Assembly (NCBI RefSeq): GCF_917563885.1
Contig: NZ_CAKJTG010000020.1
Location: 1 to 64,000, forward strand
Source of the DNA: Pseudoneobacillus rhizosphaerae
Lineage (GTDB): Bacteria > Bacillota > Bacilli > Bacillales > Cytobacillaceae
DNA length: 64,000 bases
Direction: 5' to 3'
Shown here one piece after another: positions 1-7,731 of this stretch. Position 1 is the stretch's first letter; each line of letters opens with the position of its first letter. Position numbers and translations under genes: made by a program. The notes beneath the pieces are model-generated. The model was not told where the DNA came from. It made no database searches and was given only the letters and a program-made list of their open reading frames with translations.

Positions 1-168
1 GGTTAAGCAAAGGAAAATGACCTATTTTGACGTTTTTTGAGTAAATAGTCGGAATTCTTCCGTCTATTTAGGCTATTTTCAGGTCTTTTTAATAATTAAG
101 GGAAATTTCTCCGCTTATTGAGGGTTCGCTCTTTATTTAAATTTATTGATGTCAAAGAATCCATAATA
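1..168. other. Intergenic region downstream of ecsC, no gene seen
   Basis: No convincing coding region with a ribosome site is present. A small inverted repeat occurs at about 43-70 (AAATAG-CGGAA against TTCCG-CTATTT) with a three-base loop. Its role is unknown; it could be one arm of a dispersed palindrome or a weak terminator. Confidence 0.4.
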
Positions 169-218
169 AATGAAAAAGGCGTGTCAAATCTGATGTCAGA
201 TTGCACGCCTTTTTCATT
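169..218. terminator. Bidirectional intrinsic terminator after ecsC
   Basis: A long GC-containing stem (AAAGGCGTG near 173 pairing with CACGCCTTT near 204) plus the inner AATCTGA/TCAGATT stem is flanked by A-rich and T-rich runs on both sides. It lies about 80 bases past the ecsC stop and would end the ecsABC transcript. Confidence 0.85.
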
Positions 219-295
219 GTCATTTACAGGACTTGCAACTCAAAGTGGAACAGTTTGTGAGAAATCAAGACTGGATTTCTTTCGTCTCTATTTCT

Positions 296-1021
296 TCAAT
301 CGATTATTGGCCTACTTGTTAAAATACGAAGACGATAGGCATTCATCGCGGTGTTACCAAGATGTTCAGTTAACCGATAATTGGCAAACGCTCCTACGAT
401 TGCCCCAAGTCCAGGTACCATTTGTAGCAGTTTAATCAAATCAATATACTCTCGATATTCCTGTTGGAAGGTTCTCCAATCTAATTCCTTCACTTGATCT
501 TTTCGCTGCTCCCACTGTTTTATCATTTCATACGTATTAACCTTCGCCTCATCTTTTGAAAAAGCTAATTGGAAAACATATAAGAGAAATAGGCGTTCCT
601 CATACGAAGTCGTATCATACCCATAAATTGACGCAACCTCGAATAGAAATTTCATTTTGATCGTTAAAAACAATGGGAAATCAGCCAAACCAACTAACAA
701 ACCTGCAGCTCCTGTACCAGCCCCTTCGATAGTAGCCGTCCGACGATAGGAATTTAGTTTTTCTTTTAGCTTTTCATCCTTTTCAAGCAATGTTAACCCA
801 ATACCTTGCGATTTCCTCGTAGTGAAATTAGAACCAGTAAGGGTAGCATGCACCATCCCCTTCATAGCCTCTGTTACCGCTGTGTGCACTTTTTCAGGTA
901 TAATTTCATTTACCTTCTTTTGAGCCTTTTTGGATAATCGGTCTAAAATGGTTGGTCTCTTCAAAATTTCATGCTTCCATATAATTAACTCTTCATACAC
1001 CTTTTTTTCATATTCGTTCAT
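296..1021 (-). CDS. ecsC: EcsC family protein
   Basis: Third gene of the ecsABC operon. The 241-residue product carries the EcsC-family core, including a glycine-rich hydrophobic stretch (GAGTGAAGLLVGLADFP, about residues 100-117) followed by a second apolar helix. It may associate with the membrane. In B. subtilis ecsC is co-transcribed with the ABC transporter genes ecsAB but its biochemical role is not established. The ATG at 1021 is preferred because homologues begin near MNEYEK. A GTG at 1036 that overlaps the ecsB stop (TGA at 1033-1035) is the alternative and suggests translational coupling. A second EcsC-family gene lies at 62190. Confidence 0.85.
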   Translation of the reverse strand: MNEYEKKVYEELIIWKHEILKRPTILDRLSKKAQKKVNEIIPEKVHTAVTEAMKGMVHATLTGSNFTTRKSQGIGLTLLEKDEKLKEKLNSYRRTATIEGAGTGAAGLLVGLADFPLFLTIKMKFLFEVASIYGYDTTSYEERLFLLYVFQLAFSKDEAKVNTYEMIKQWEQRKDQVKELDWRTFQQEYREYIDLIKLLQMVPGLGAIVGAFANYRLTEHLGNTAMNAYRLRILTSRPIID

Positions 1022-1032
1022 AAGTCGATTTA

Positions 1033-2235
1033 TCACGCCTTTTTTAAACTATAGTAACGTACAAATACTACTGCAAAGACTAAGCCAATCCCCAGACCTA
1101 TTAGGAATAATAACCATTCTCCTTTGAGTACAAACAATAAGCTTAACACAACTGTTTGAAGCGTTAGGACCCAGGTAAGAATCTTCTTAAATGCCTTTTC
1201 GCGTTGCTCACTAATTGGATATAAATCAATCCATAACACATTTTGATGATGATTTTTTAATGGCAACAGCTGAAAACCCGTTAAATATAGAAACAACAAT
1301 AGAAATAGAAATTGACCATAAATAAAATCCCAATAAAAAAGGACTAGTCCACCAATTACCGTAAGTCTGATTACAAGCCCAAGATAATCACCAGATCGCA
1401 GGAACGTTCTCGTTAACAAATAAAGCTGAGTATTATTTTGCTGAAAAACAATATTTTTAGCCACCCAATCTAACCATCTACGTCTCTTCACTTCATCCTT
1501 AAACTTCGGTACATCCGTAAATAGATTGGCGATCCGATAAAATCCAGTTAAACGATTTTGTTCTAGCAAGATGATTTCTTCCCATTTAAGTCCTTTTTTC
1601 TTTGTGTTTTGATAAAAGAAAAAATAGAGCCCAAGCATAATAACGAAGAGTATGATTAACAGAAATTTAGGTGAAGACATAAAAGCAAGATACATGAAAA
1701 CGGTATTTAGGCAATAACGAATGAAGGAATCCGTTCGATGTACATTTTTTTCAACGTAATATTGAATTCTCCATCTTGTTGCTAAATTCCAAATTTTTAG
1801 TATTAGCAATAGAAAAACAAAACTGAAAAAGGTTTTATAGGTACTACCTGACACATGAACATACATGGGCATCATCGCTGCTAGAACCATTAAAAGGATA
1901 TATGCCTGTAATCCAAAACTAACGACTCCTGAACGCATAAAATATTTCGTCATTTTATTTTCTATCGGTAGCAAAAATACACGATCAGCGTCTAATAAAA
2001 AGGTGTAGACTGGGCTATAGGTTAAAAATATACCAAGGATGACAGCCATAATAACACCCGCTGGAAAGCTTTCATCTAAAGTTTTCACCCACTGCTGATA
2101 ATAAAACGTGAGTGAACCAATTAAGAAAATTAGGACAATCATTAAATGACCATTAAAAATATACCGTAAATATCGACTTAACTCTTTACTCGTTTGTTTC
2201 GACCGATCTGACCAAAGCTTCAAAACATTAAACAT
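1033..2235 (-). CDS. ecsB: ABC transporter permease EcsB
   Basis: Integral membrane subunit partnering with EcsA. The protein of about 400 residues has numerous hydrophobic segments across its length and the EcsB-type N-terminus (MFNVLKLWSDRSKQTSKEL). In B. subtilis EcsAB affects secretion, intramembrane proteolysis by RasP, competence and sporulation; the substrate is uncertain. The start at 2235 was chosen because AAAGGAAG lies just upstream. This ATG overlaps the last codons and stop of ecsA by 8 bases, a typical coupled start. A longer reading frame starting at 2271 would lie inside ecsA and is unlikely. Confidence 0.9.
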   Translation of the reverse strand: MFNVLKLWSDRSKQTSKELSRYLRYIFNGHLMIVLIFLIGSLTFYYQQWVKTLDESFPAGVIMAVILGIFLTYSPVYTFLLDADRVFLLPIENKMTKYFMRSGVVSFGLQAYILLMVLAAMMPMYVHVSGSTYKTFFSFVFLLLILKIWNLATRWRIQYYVEKNVHRTDSFIRYCLNTVFMYLAFMSSPKFLLIILFVIMLGLYFFFYQNTKKKGLKWEEIILLEQNRLTGFYRIANLFTDVPKFKDEVKRRRWLDWVAKNIVFQQNNTQLYLLTRTFLRSGDYLGLVIRLTVIGGLVLFYWDFIYGQFLFLLLFLYLTGFQLLPLKNHHQNVLWIDLYPISEQREKAFKKILTWVLTLQTVVLSLLFVLKGEWLLFLIGLGIGLVFAVVFVRYYSLKKA

Positions 2236-2968
2236 AATCTTCTTCCTTTGTAAGTTGAATATACAAATCATCTAATGTTGCAGCAGGCATATTAAATTGT
2301 TGTCTTAATTCCACTAATGTTCCTTGAGCCCGGATCTTTCCTTCATGTAAGATGATAAACCGATCACAATACCGCTCAGCTGTCGCTAAAATATGGGTGG
2401 ACATTAAAATCCCTGCACCACTTTCCTTCATTTTTTTCATTAAATCCAATAGCGATTGAATTCCTAACGGATCTAATCCTACAAATGGTTCATCGACTAT
2501 GTAGAGAGATGGTTGAACTAAGAAAGCACACATTATCATCACCTTCTGTTTCATACCTTTAGAAAAATGGGCTGGAAACCATTTTAATCTTCTGGACATC
2601 CGAAATTCTTGCATGAGATTGGACATTCTTTCCTGAAATACATTTTTTTCAATGCCATATGCCATAGCGGTTAGCTCTAAATGTTCTTCTAAAGTTAATT
2701 CATCGTACAAAATTGGTGTTTCCGGAATAAAGGTGAATTCTTTTCGGTACGCTTCTTTTGCTTCTACAAAGGTTGTTGAATTTATTCTAATTTCACCCTG
2801 ATGTGGCTCCATGAGGCCAATAATGTGTTTAATCGTTGTACTTTTCCCAGCACCATTTAATCCGATTAACCCGACAATTTCATTTTTATTAACAGAAAAG
2901 GATATATTTTGGAGAATCGGCTTTTTTGTATATCCACCTGTAAGATTTTTTATTTCTAATAATGACAT
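2228..2968 (-). CDS. ecsA: ABC transporter ATP-binding protein EcsA
   Basis: Cytoplasmic ATPase of the EcsAB exporter, 246 residues, matching the family length of about 247. Visible motifs are Walker A GLNGAGKST (about residues 37-45), signature FSKGMKQKV, Walker B LYIVDEP and switch histidine STHIL. The start at 2968 (MSLLEIKNL) is supported by an AGAAAGGA ribosome site. The longer frame to 3100 is AT-rich and unlike a protein. It is the first gene of ecsABC, transcribed away from hit, as in B. subtilis. Confidence 0.93.
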   Translation of the reverse strand: MSLLEIKNLTGGYTKKPILQNISFSVNKNEIVGLIGLNGAGKSTTIKHIIGLMEPHQGEIRINSTTFVEAKEAYRKEFTFIPETPILYDELTLEEHLELTAMAYGIEKNVFQERMSNLMQEFRMSRRLKWFPAHFSKGMKQKVMIMCAFLVQPSLYIVDEPFVGLDPLGIQSLLDLMKKMKESGAGILMSTHILATAERYCDRFIILHEGKIRAQGTLVELRQQFNMPAATLDDLYIQLTKEEDYV

Positions 2969-3168
2969 CGCTGTCGTCCTTTCTTCTACTGATTCATTTA
3001 CTTTAATACGTATTGTATCAAATATGGTTTCACGATAATAGAAATTAAGTATTTCACATCTTGATTTTATGCCGAAATGAATTTTCAAAGAAAATAACAC
3101 TGCATGTATATAACCATCTAAACTGGTTATTCTAATCTATGTAGGGGAAAACAATCATCTAAATTGAG

Positions 3169-3500
3169 ATGAGGTGTCTGTCAAAGACAATGACCTTTCA
3201 ATTTCAGAGAAAAGCTTCCAAACGTTATAAAATAAGGGGATGGTTACATTGCGCAGGTGTGCTTTCTAACCCATCAATTTACTTGTACAACACTCTATTC
3301 TAAAAAAATGAGGTGTTTGTCGCAGACTATCAATCCGCTTTATAAGTTGCGAAACATATAAAGAGACAGGGGATGGTCGTTTTGAACAAAGTAAAAGGTT
3401 CCTATAATTGATAAAAAAACTCATTAAAAATGAGGTGTTTATCAAAGGTACTTTCCCGAAATATACGTCTAAATGAAGCAAGTGTAAACCCTACATGAAG
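3169..3500 (+). repeat. Degenerate ~130-bp tandem repeat between ecsA and hit
   Basis: Two motifs alternate. Motif A (ATGAGGTGTYTGTC, the third copy with one change) starts at 3169, 3308 and 3430. Motif B (GGGGATGGT) starts at 3236 and 3369. A-to-B spacing is 67 and 61 bases. Each motif A would encode MRCLS followed by unrelated residues, and RGW at motif B is in frame in both copies. No good ribosome site precedes the ATGs, so this is called a repeat rather than coding. The 470-base gap holds nothing else recognisable apart from the promoters expected for the divergent ecs and hit genes. Confidence 0.55.
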
Positions 3501-3571
3501 GTGGGATTCTTTTGAATCCCGCCTTTCATTATGTTAAAATATAGAAAATTCTATCAGAGAGGAAGAAAAAG

Positions 3572-3991
3572 ATGACCAATTGTATTTTTTGTAAAATCGT
3601 GAATGGGGATATCCCTGCTGCAAAAGTTTTTGAAAATGAACATGTCTTAGCCTTTCTAGATATTAGCCAAGTAACGAAAGGACATACACTCGTTATTCCA
3701 AAAATACATAAAGAAAACTTATATGAGCTAACACCAGAAATAGCAGGGAAACTTTACGAAGTTGTCCCTGCTATCGCAAAGGCACTAAAAACGGAATTTA
3801 AGCCAGTTGGTCTTAATTCAGTTAATAATAACGGCGAGTTAGCTGGCCAATCTGTCTTTCACTTCCATCTACACTTAATCCCTCGCTATGGAAAAGGAGA
3901 CGGGTTTGGTGCCGTTTGGAAATCACACCAAGATCAATATAATGGTGAAGAATTGAAAGAAATAGCCCAAAATATTAGTAAACATTTATAG
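3572..3991 (+). CDS. hit: HIT family nucleotide hydrolase/transferase
   Basis: Histidine-triad protein of 139 residues that hydrolyses or transfers nucleoside phosphoramidates and similar AMP adducts in the cytosol. The catalytic HxHxH triad is visible as FHFHLHLIPRY near residues 96-106, after the conserved N-terminal CIFCKIVNGDIPA zinc-like segment. A GAGAGGAAG ribosome site sits just upstream. It is monocistronic and divergent from ecsABC, with a strong terminator after it. This order is conserved in B. subtilis (hit/yhaE beside ecsA). Confidence 0.93.
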   Translation: MTNCIFCKIVNGDIPAAKVFENEHVLAFLDISQVTKGHTLVIPKIHKENLYELTPEIAGKLYEVVPAIAKALKTEFKPVGLNSVNNNGELAGQSVFHFHLHLIPRYGKGDGFGAVWKSHQDQYNGEELKEIAQNISKHL

Positions 3992-3994
3992 CTA

Positions 3995-4028
3995 CAAAAG
4001 ACCCCATTATTCAGATGGGGTCTTTTCT
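3995..4028 (+). terminator. Intrinsic terminator after hit
   Basis: AGACCCCAT pairs with ATGGGGTCT around a short loop, followed by TTTTC. It begins a few bases after the hit stop codon. Confidence 0.9.
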
Positions 4029-4104
4029 ATAGAATTACCTGAAAATTCTCTTTATCAATTCACTAAGCCATGATATAATGACTACAAGCTTTTCGCATTA
4101 GGCA

Positions 4105-4166
4105 ATGAGTGCACTAATGGAGAAGTTAAAAAATTAGAGCTGAGAAGAGAAGAGGAGAGTTGAGAA
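4105..4166 (+). promoter_or_regulatory. TRAP-type (GAG)n translational operator of trpP
   Basis: Six GAG triplets start at 4137, 4142, 4147, 4152, 4157 and 4162. Each is separated by exactly two bases, and the run ends two bases before the trpP ATG. Two further GAGs lie at 4107 and 4120. NAG triplets with two-base spacers are the known RNA target of the tryptophan-activated TRAP protein (MtrB). In B. subtilis TRAP represses trpP translation by covering its ribosome site. Here the triplets include the Shine-Dalgarno sequence (AGGAGAG) itself, so the same mechanism is inferred. Confidence 0.85.
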
Positions 4167-4688
4167 ATGAATACGAAGAATCTTGTTACCCTTTCCCTAC
4201 TTGTTGGGATAGGATCTGTTTTGCACGCAGTTGTACCTGGCATTTTTTTAGGAATGAAACCCGATATGATGCTAACGATGATGTTTTTAGGTATTATTTT
4301 ATTTCCTGATAAAAAAAGCGTACTACTACTAGCTATCGTTACAGGATTAATTTCAGGAATGACTACTACATTTCCTGGAGGATTAATACCGAATATCATT
4401 GATAAATTTGTAACGGCCTTTATTATTTTAAGTATTTTTCTTGTAATTAAAAAATTCAATACTTCCATTTTTACAATCGGAGCTTTAACAGCTATCGGAA
4501 CTATTGTTTCTGGAATAGTATTTCTAACATCTGCCTATCTGTTAGTGGGGTTACCTGGTCCATTTGTTGCATTATTTGCAGCCATTGTCTTACCTACAAC
4601 AGTTGTCAATACTTTAGTAATGCTTGTATTATATCCAGTCGCAACTACTGTTCTAAAGCGAACAAAATTAACTACCCAACTAAATTAA
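4167..4688 (+). CDS. trpP: Tryptophan transporter TrpP
   Basis: Small integral membrane protein of 173 residues with about five to six hydrophobic segments and the TrpP-type C-terminal block (VGLPGPFVALFAAIVLPTT). It matches the B. subtilis TrpP length (172) and its position beside hit. TrpP imports tryptophan. Its leader carries a run of GAG triplets that should bind TRAP and shut off translation when tryptophan is abundant. It is monocistronic, with its own terminator. Confidence 0.92.
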   Translation: MNTKNLVTLSLLVGIGSVLHAVVPGIFLGMKPDMMLTMMFLGIILFPDKKSVLLLAIVTGLISGMTTTFPGGLIPNIIDKFVTAFIILSIFLVIKKFNTSIFTIGALTAIGTIVSGIVFLTSAYLLVGLPGPFVALFAAIVLPTTVVNTLVMLVLYPVATTVLKRTKLTTQLN

Positions 4689-4693
4689 TGATT

Positions 4694-4731
4694 ATAGCCT
4701 GACCTCGATTACGTGAGGTCAGGCTTTTTTA
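4694..4731 (+). terminator. Intrinsic terminator after trpP
   Basis: AGCCTGACCTC pairs with GAGGTCAGGCT, followed by TTTTTT. It sits right after the trpP stop. Confidence 0.92.
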
Positions 4732-4737
4732 TATAAT

Positions 4738-4897
4738 GGCTATTTTCGCAATGATTGTTGTTTTTCGAACCAAGTTTATACCCGTATTAATTAAGCTACG
4801 GGGCATCTTTTCGTCATTTTTTTAAATTTTTTATTGCTATGATCTTGTTTTGTTTGCTATTTCAGATGAAATGGAAACAAAGATTACGAAAAGAGCC
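4738..4897. mobile_element. ~160-bp MITE, copy 1 (ISL3-like ends)
   Basis: The ends are inverted repeats: left GGCTATTTTCGCAATGATTG, right (reverse complement) GGCTCTTTTCGTAATCTTTG. The interior matches the copy at 54499-54659 over nearly its whole length. Flanks TATATAAT and TTTATTAA match at only 5 of 8 bases, so any target duplication has decayed. No coding capacity of its own. GGCTCTT termini with 8-bp duplications are typical of ISL3-family elements, so mobilisation in trans by such a transposase is inferred. Confidence 0.75.
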
Positions 4898-5124
4898 TTT
4901 ATTAATGAATAGAACAAGGTTCCTAGCATTAAAAAAAAAGTCCCACCTATAGCTAATGTTGCTGAACGTTTTTTTAAAATATTTCTTGGTGGATACACAC
5001 CCGGTCGCCTACTGGCTAGAAAAAAATGAATCATACCACAAAATAGTAGGATGCTAACGCCAAATAAAAAATAAGTAATCCCAGTCAAGATTCCACCCCA
5101 TCTAAAAGCTTGTTTTATGACCAT
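4837..5124 (-). CDS. Hypothetical membrane protein, C-terminus within MITE
   Basis: A 95-residue frame with two hydrophobic segments (about 9-31 and 58-80) separated by a basic loop. No family was recognised. The last 19-20 codons and the stop come from MITE copy 1, so the original C-terminus has probably been replaced or extended by insertion. The ATG at 5124 lacks a clear ribosome site. A TTG at 5088 follows GGGGTGG and may be the true start. It could be a pseudogene remnant. Confidence 0.45.
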   Translation of the reverse strand: MVIKQAFRWGGILTGITYFLFGVSILLFCGMIHFFLASRRPGVYPPRNILKKRSATLAIGGTFFLMLGTLFYSLIKALFVIFVSISSEIANKTRS

Positions 5125-5353
5125 TCTATGTTCGAATCTGCTTAATTATGAAATAAGCAATATAATATCTATGAATCCAATTAAAGGAATTTTCATTTTT
5201 TTCTAGAATATTAAAAGAAATAAAGACTATTTTAACGGGTTTTATAAATTTTTTCATTATTTCTTAATATTTTGTAAATTTATATCTTTATTAATTTTTG
5301 TTTTATTGGCATAATGTTAATAGAGAGAATTAAATAAGTAGGTGAAAATGGGG

Positions 5354-5929
5354 ATGACAGATAAACTATATTCAATGAAAGAAGCAATGCTCTTTACTCA
5401 ACGGATTAGTCAATTAAGTAAAGCTTTATGGAAGTCGATCGAAAAGGATTGGCAGCAGTGGATTAAGCCCTTTGACTTAAACATTAATGAACACCATATT
5501 TTGTGGATATCTTATCACTTAAAGGGTGCTTCCATTTCAGATGTCGCAAAATTTGGTGTTATGCATGTTTCAACAGCTTTTAATTTTTCAAAAAAATTAG
5601 AAGAGCGTGGATTATTGCGATTTTCCAAAAAGGAAAATGACAAACGCAATACGTATGTAGAACTAACAGAAGATGGCGAAAAAATTTTACTAGATTTAAT
5701 GGAAACCTATGAACCTGACAAAAATGCTGTTTTTTCTGGAGCATTACCATTAAGAGATCTTTACGGCAAATTTCCAGACATCATTGAAATGATGGCGATT
5801 GTCCGAAATGTTTATGGAGATGACTTTATGGAGATTTTCGAAAAAGCATTCAATAATATTGAAACAGATTTTGAAGATGACAATGGTTCACTTAGAAAAA
5901 GAACTCAGGAAAACCGAGAGCTAGTATAG
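5354..5929 (+). CDS. hpr: MarR-type transition-state regulator Hpr (ScoC)
   Basis: Winged-helix DNA-binding repressor of about 191 residues. In B. subtilis Hpr/ScoC represses extracellular proteases, peptide permeases and sporulation genes during growth. The N-terminal half is very close to the family ([49 protein letters not shown]), including the recognition helix around [11 protein letters not shown]. The acidic C-terminal tail varies within the family. ATG 5354 is chosen for spacing from AGGTG; ATG 5348 and GTG 5342 are alternatives. The AT-rich 180 bases upstream presumably hold the promoter. Its stop abuts the convergent yhaI stop. Confidence 0.92.
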   Translation: MTDKLYSMKEAMLFTQRISQLSKALWKSIEKDWQQWIKPFDLNINEHHILWISYHLKGASISDVAKFGVMHVSTAFNFSKKLEERGLLRFSKKENDKRNTYVELTEDGEKILLDLMETYEPDKNAVFSGALPLRDLYGKFPDIIEMMAIVRNVYGDDFMEIFEKAFNNIETDFEDDNGSLRKRTQENRELV

Positions 5930-6265
5930 CTATATATAGTTTTCCAGTTCTGCCATTAAAGTTAAATATAGCTTTTGCGAGATACAAGCATGGATTACCT
6001 CTTTGGCAGATAATTTTTTATTAAGTCTTTCCAAAAACTGACGATAAAGCGGATGATAATAGACAAAACCTTCCGCTTTTTGTACTTCTAAATCCATGTT
6101 CAAACTCTCACAAAGATCATAAAATTCTTGGACTTCTATTTCAGATAAACCATAGTATATGATTAATTTATAGAACTCTTTATCTGACCTAGCTAACATC
6201 TCAACTATGAGTCTTTGATGATATCGAATTAATGATAGCTCTTTTATTACTTCAGACTCTTCCAA
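5930..6265 (-). CDS. yhaI: YhaI, DUF1878 family protein
   Basis: Cytosolic protein of about 111 residues, mostly helical and of unknown function, matching the DUF1878/YhaI family in size and in its fixed place beside hpr. The TTG at 6265 follows GAGGTGAAACCA and is favoured over the GTG at 6274, which lies inside that ribosome site. It is convergent with hpr and the two stop codons are adjacent (5927-5929 and 5930-5932) with no terminator between them, so the two transcripts must overlap. Confidence 0.8.
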   Translation of the reverse strand: MEESEVIKELSLIRYHQRLIVEMLARSDKEFYKLIIYYGLSEIEVQEFYDLCESLNMDLEVQKAEGFVYYHPLYRQFLERLNKKLSAKEVIHACISQKLYLTLMAELENYI

Positions 6266-6418
6266 TGGTTTCACCTCATTTATAGGGAAATTTCGGCAAT
6301 GCTTAAAAAATTTTGTCTATAAAAACTTATTGCTTTTTTCCTTCATTCATCGTACAGTATTTTAGTAAGTTTTCAAGTTAAATATTTATACATTCTGTCC
6401 GTTAGGGGGTAGGATACG

Positions 6419-6961
6419 ATGAATTGCTGGAAGACGATTAATATCTCAAAGCAATATGGATCACAACGACTATTTATTTTGTCTTCCTTAACGATGTTGT
6501 TTTCTTTTATTATTCTCTATGTGCCGGTTAACTATTTATCTGTTTCTACATTAAAGAGTAATCATTTTTTTATATTGTTGGTAAGTATTTGTTTCATGTA
6601 TCCTACCCATAAGCTTTTCCATTACTTACCCATTGCCCATTTAGGAAATCGGATAAAGAAAAGCATTGAATTTCATGGTGGTTTTTTGCCTGTTATCCAT
6701 ATACGTGTTTCAGAACCAATTAGAAAGTGGACTTTCCTATTAGCATTATTTACGCCCTTCTTAGTTATTGGATTTTTTATTTTTGTTGGTTTTGTTATGT
6801 TCCCAAGTTATAGCCATTATTTCACTATTCTTTTAGCTTATCATATTGGCTTGTGTGTATCTGATTTTATTTGTGCAAAAAATATACTATTTGCTCCAAC
6901 TCAGTCATATGTTGAAGAAAATGATGAAGGCTTTGAAATTTTAGTCAATAAGGTAGCGTAA
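6419..6961 (+). CDS. DUF3267 family membrane protein
   Basis: A 180-residue protein with four hydrophobic segments (about 20-36, 47-60, 102-125, 132-150). The family resembles membrane zinc metalloproteases in fold. A conserved-looking HKLFHYLPIAH stretch near residues 63-73 contains histidines that could be a remnant metal site, but a full HExxH is not seen. Its place between yhaI and prsA matches B. subtilis yhaJ, but this identity is only positional. Start preceded by GTTAGGGGGTAGGATACG. Confidence 0.75.
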   Translation: MNCWKTINISKQYGSQRLFILSSLTMLFSFIILYVPVNYLSVSTLKSNHFFILLVSICFMYPTHKLFHYLPIAHLGNRIKKSIEFHGGFLPVIHIRVSEPIRKWTFLLALFTPFLVIGFFIFVGFVMFPSYSHYFTILLAYHIGLCVSDFICAKNILFAPTQSYVEENDEGFEILVNKVA

Positions 6962-6971
6962 GTTTATTAAT

Positions 6972-7008
6972 GCTCTAGCGGCATTCCTCTTGAATGCCGC
7001 TTTATTCT
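6972..7008 (+). terminator. Hairpin terminator after the DUF3267 gene
   Basis: AGCGGCATTC pairs with GAATGCCGCT over a five-base loop, followed by TTATT. The T-run is weak, so some read-through into the next small gene (7034) is possible. Confidence 0.7.
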
Positions 7009-7033
7009 AACCTTTTAAAGGAGGGAATCGTTG

Positions 7034-7219
7034 ATGATCTCCGTTTTTATCATCTTTGCGGTTTTAATTTTATTTTACATAAACACACTAACAAACGCAT
7101 TATGTATTCAAAAAGAAATTCCAGAAGAAAAACAGCCTAAAGTATTCCAGACGATTAATATTTTAATCACGATTCTTTTAATATCATCGTATGTGGAGAT
7201 TCTATTCAGCACAAATTAA
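7034..7219 (+). CDS. Small hydrophobic protein, unknown family
   Basis: About 61-62 residues, with hydrophobic segments at the N-terminus (ISVFIIFAVLILFYI) and C-terminus (ILITILLISSYVEILF) joined by a short polar linker with KEIPEEKQ. AAAGGAGGG sits ahead of the start. Either of two adjacent ATGs (7031, 7034) may be used. It lies between the DUF3267 gene and a strong bidirectional terminator. Not recognised. The clear ribosome site and membrane-like composition support a real gene. Confidence 0.65.
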   Translation: MISVFIIFAVLILFYINTLTNALCIQKEIPEEKQPKVFQTINILITILLISSYVEILFSTN

Positions 7220-7231
7220 TCAGGTATAAAT

Positions 7232-7270
7232 CAAAAAGAACATGGGGGTACTCCCCCATGTTCTTTTTTA
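7232..7270. terminator. Bidirectional terminator between converging small genes
   Basis: AAAAAGAACATGGGGG pairs with CCCCCATGTTCTTTTT over a TACT loop, with A and T runs on either side. It serves the 7034 gene and the minus-strand YjcZ gene. Confidence 0.9.
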
Positions 7271-7275
7271 CACTA

Positions 7276-7359
7276 TTAGCACCAAGAAGCACCTACAATG
7301 ATTAATAAAATGAACAATACAACGATTAATGCAAAACCTCCGCCGTTAAATCCACCCAT
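7276..7359 (-). CDS. YjcZ family sporulation micro-protein 1
   Basis: A 27-residue hydrophobic peptide beginning MGGFNGGGFALIVVLFILL and ending GASWC. It is a glycine-rich N-terminus plus one membrane helix, typical of the YjcZ/YhcZ-type tiny sporulation proteins of Bacillus. A strong GGAGGTG site precedes the ATG. A paralogue sits 90 bases upstream; the shared core FALIVVLFILLIIVGA marks a recent duplication. Confidence 0.85.
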   Translation of the reverse strand: MGGFNGGGFALIVVLFILLIIVGASWC

Positions 7360-7447
7360 GGTAACACCTCCTTTAATCTTTCTAACCTATACTATTCTTG
7401 GTAGGGCTGTTTCGATTAGGCTTCTATCCTAGCCTATAAAATTTTTT

Positions 7448-7534
7448 TTAACAGCAGACAAATGCTGCCCCTACAATAATTAATAAAATGAATAACACTA
7501 CGATTAATGCAAATCCTGAGTTTGAGTGACCCAT
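7448..7534 (-). CDS. YjcZ family sporulation micro-protein 2
   Basis: A 28-residue peptide with N-terminus MGHSNSGFALIVVLFIL and end AAFVCC. The same single-helix core as the neighbouring 27-residue protein shows tandem duplication. AAGGAGG is present ten bases upstream of the ATG. Homologues in B. subtilis are expressed late in sporulation; that timing is inferred here, not visible. Confidence 0.85.
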   Translation of the reverse strand: MGHSNSGFALIVVLFILLIIVGAAFVCC

Positions 7535-7731
7535 TTATTTCAACCTCCTTCTTCTCGCTTCCCAATATCATATGTAGGTTAATGGGTATTGGGTATAAAA
7601 ATAACGCCCATTTTCCCGGTCAAGTATTCTAGAGAACGATATTATTTTTGTTCTCTTATATATTTATGTTATAGTAGGCTTTGTGGAATTAAATTTTACA
7701 TATAGAAATTTTCTATTTAGGGGTGTTCAAC

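Noticed and set aside
118-435. 105-residue plus-strand frame at the window start
   Set aside because: It runs through the ecs terminator hairpin and then antisense to ecsC, with no ribosome site.
3266-3481. 71-residue minus-strand frame in the ecsA-hit gap
   Set aside because: No ribosome site; crosses motif A and B repeats, which better explain the sequence.
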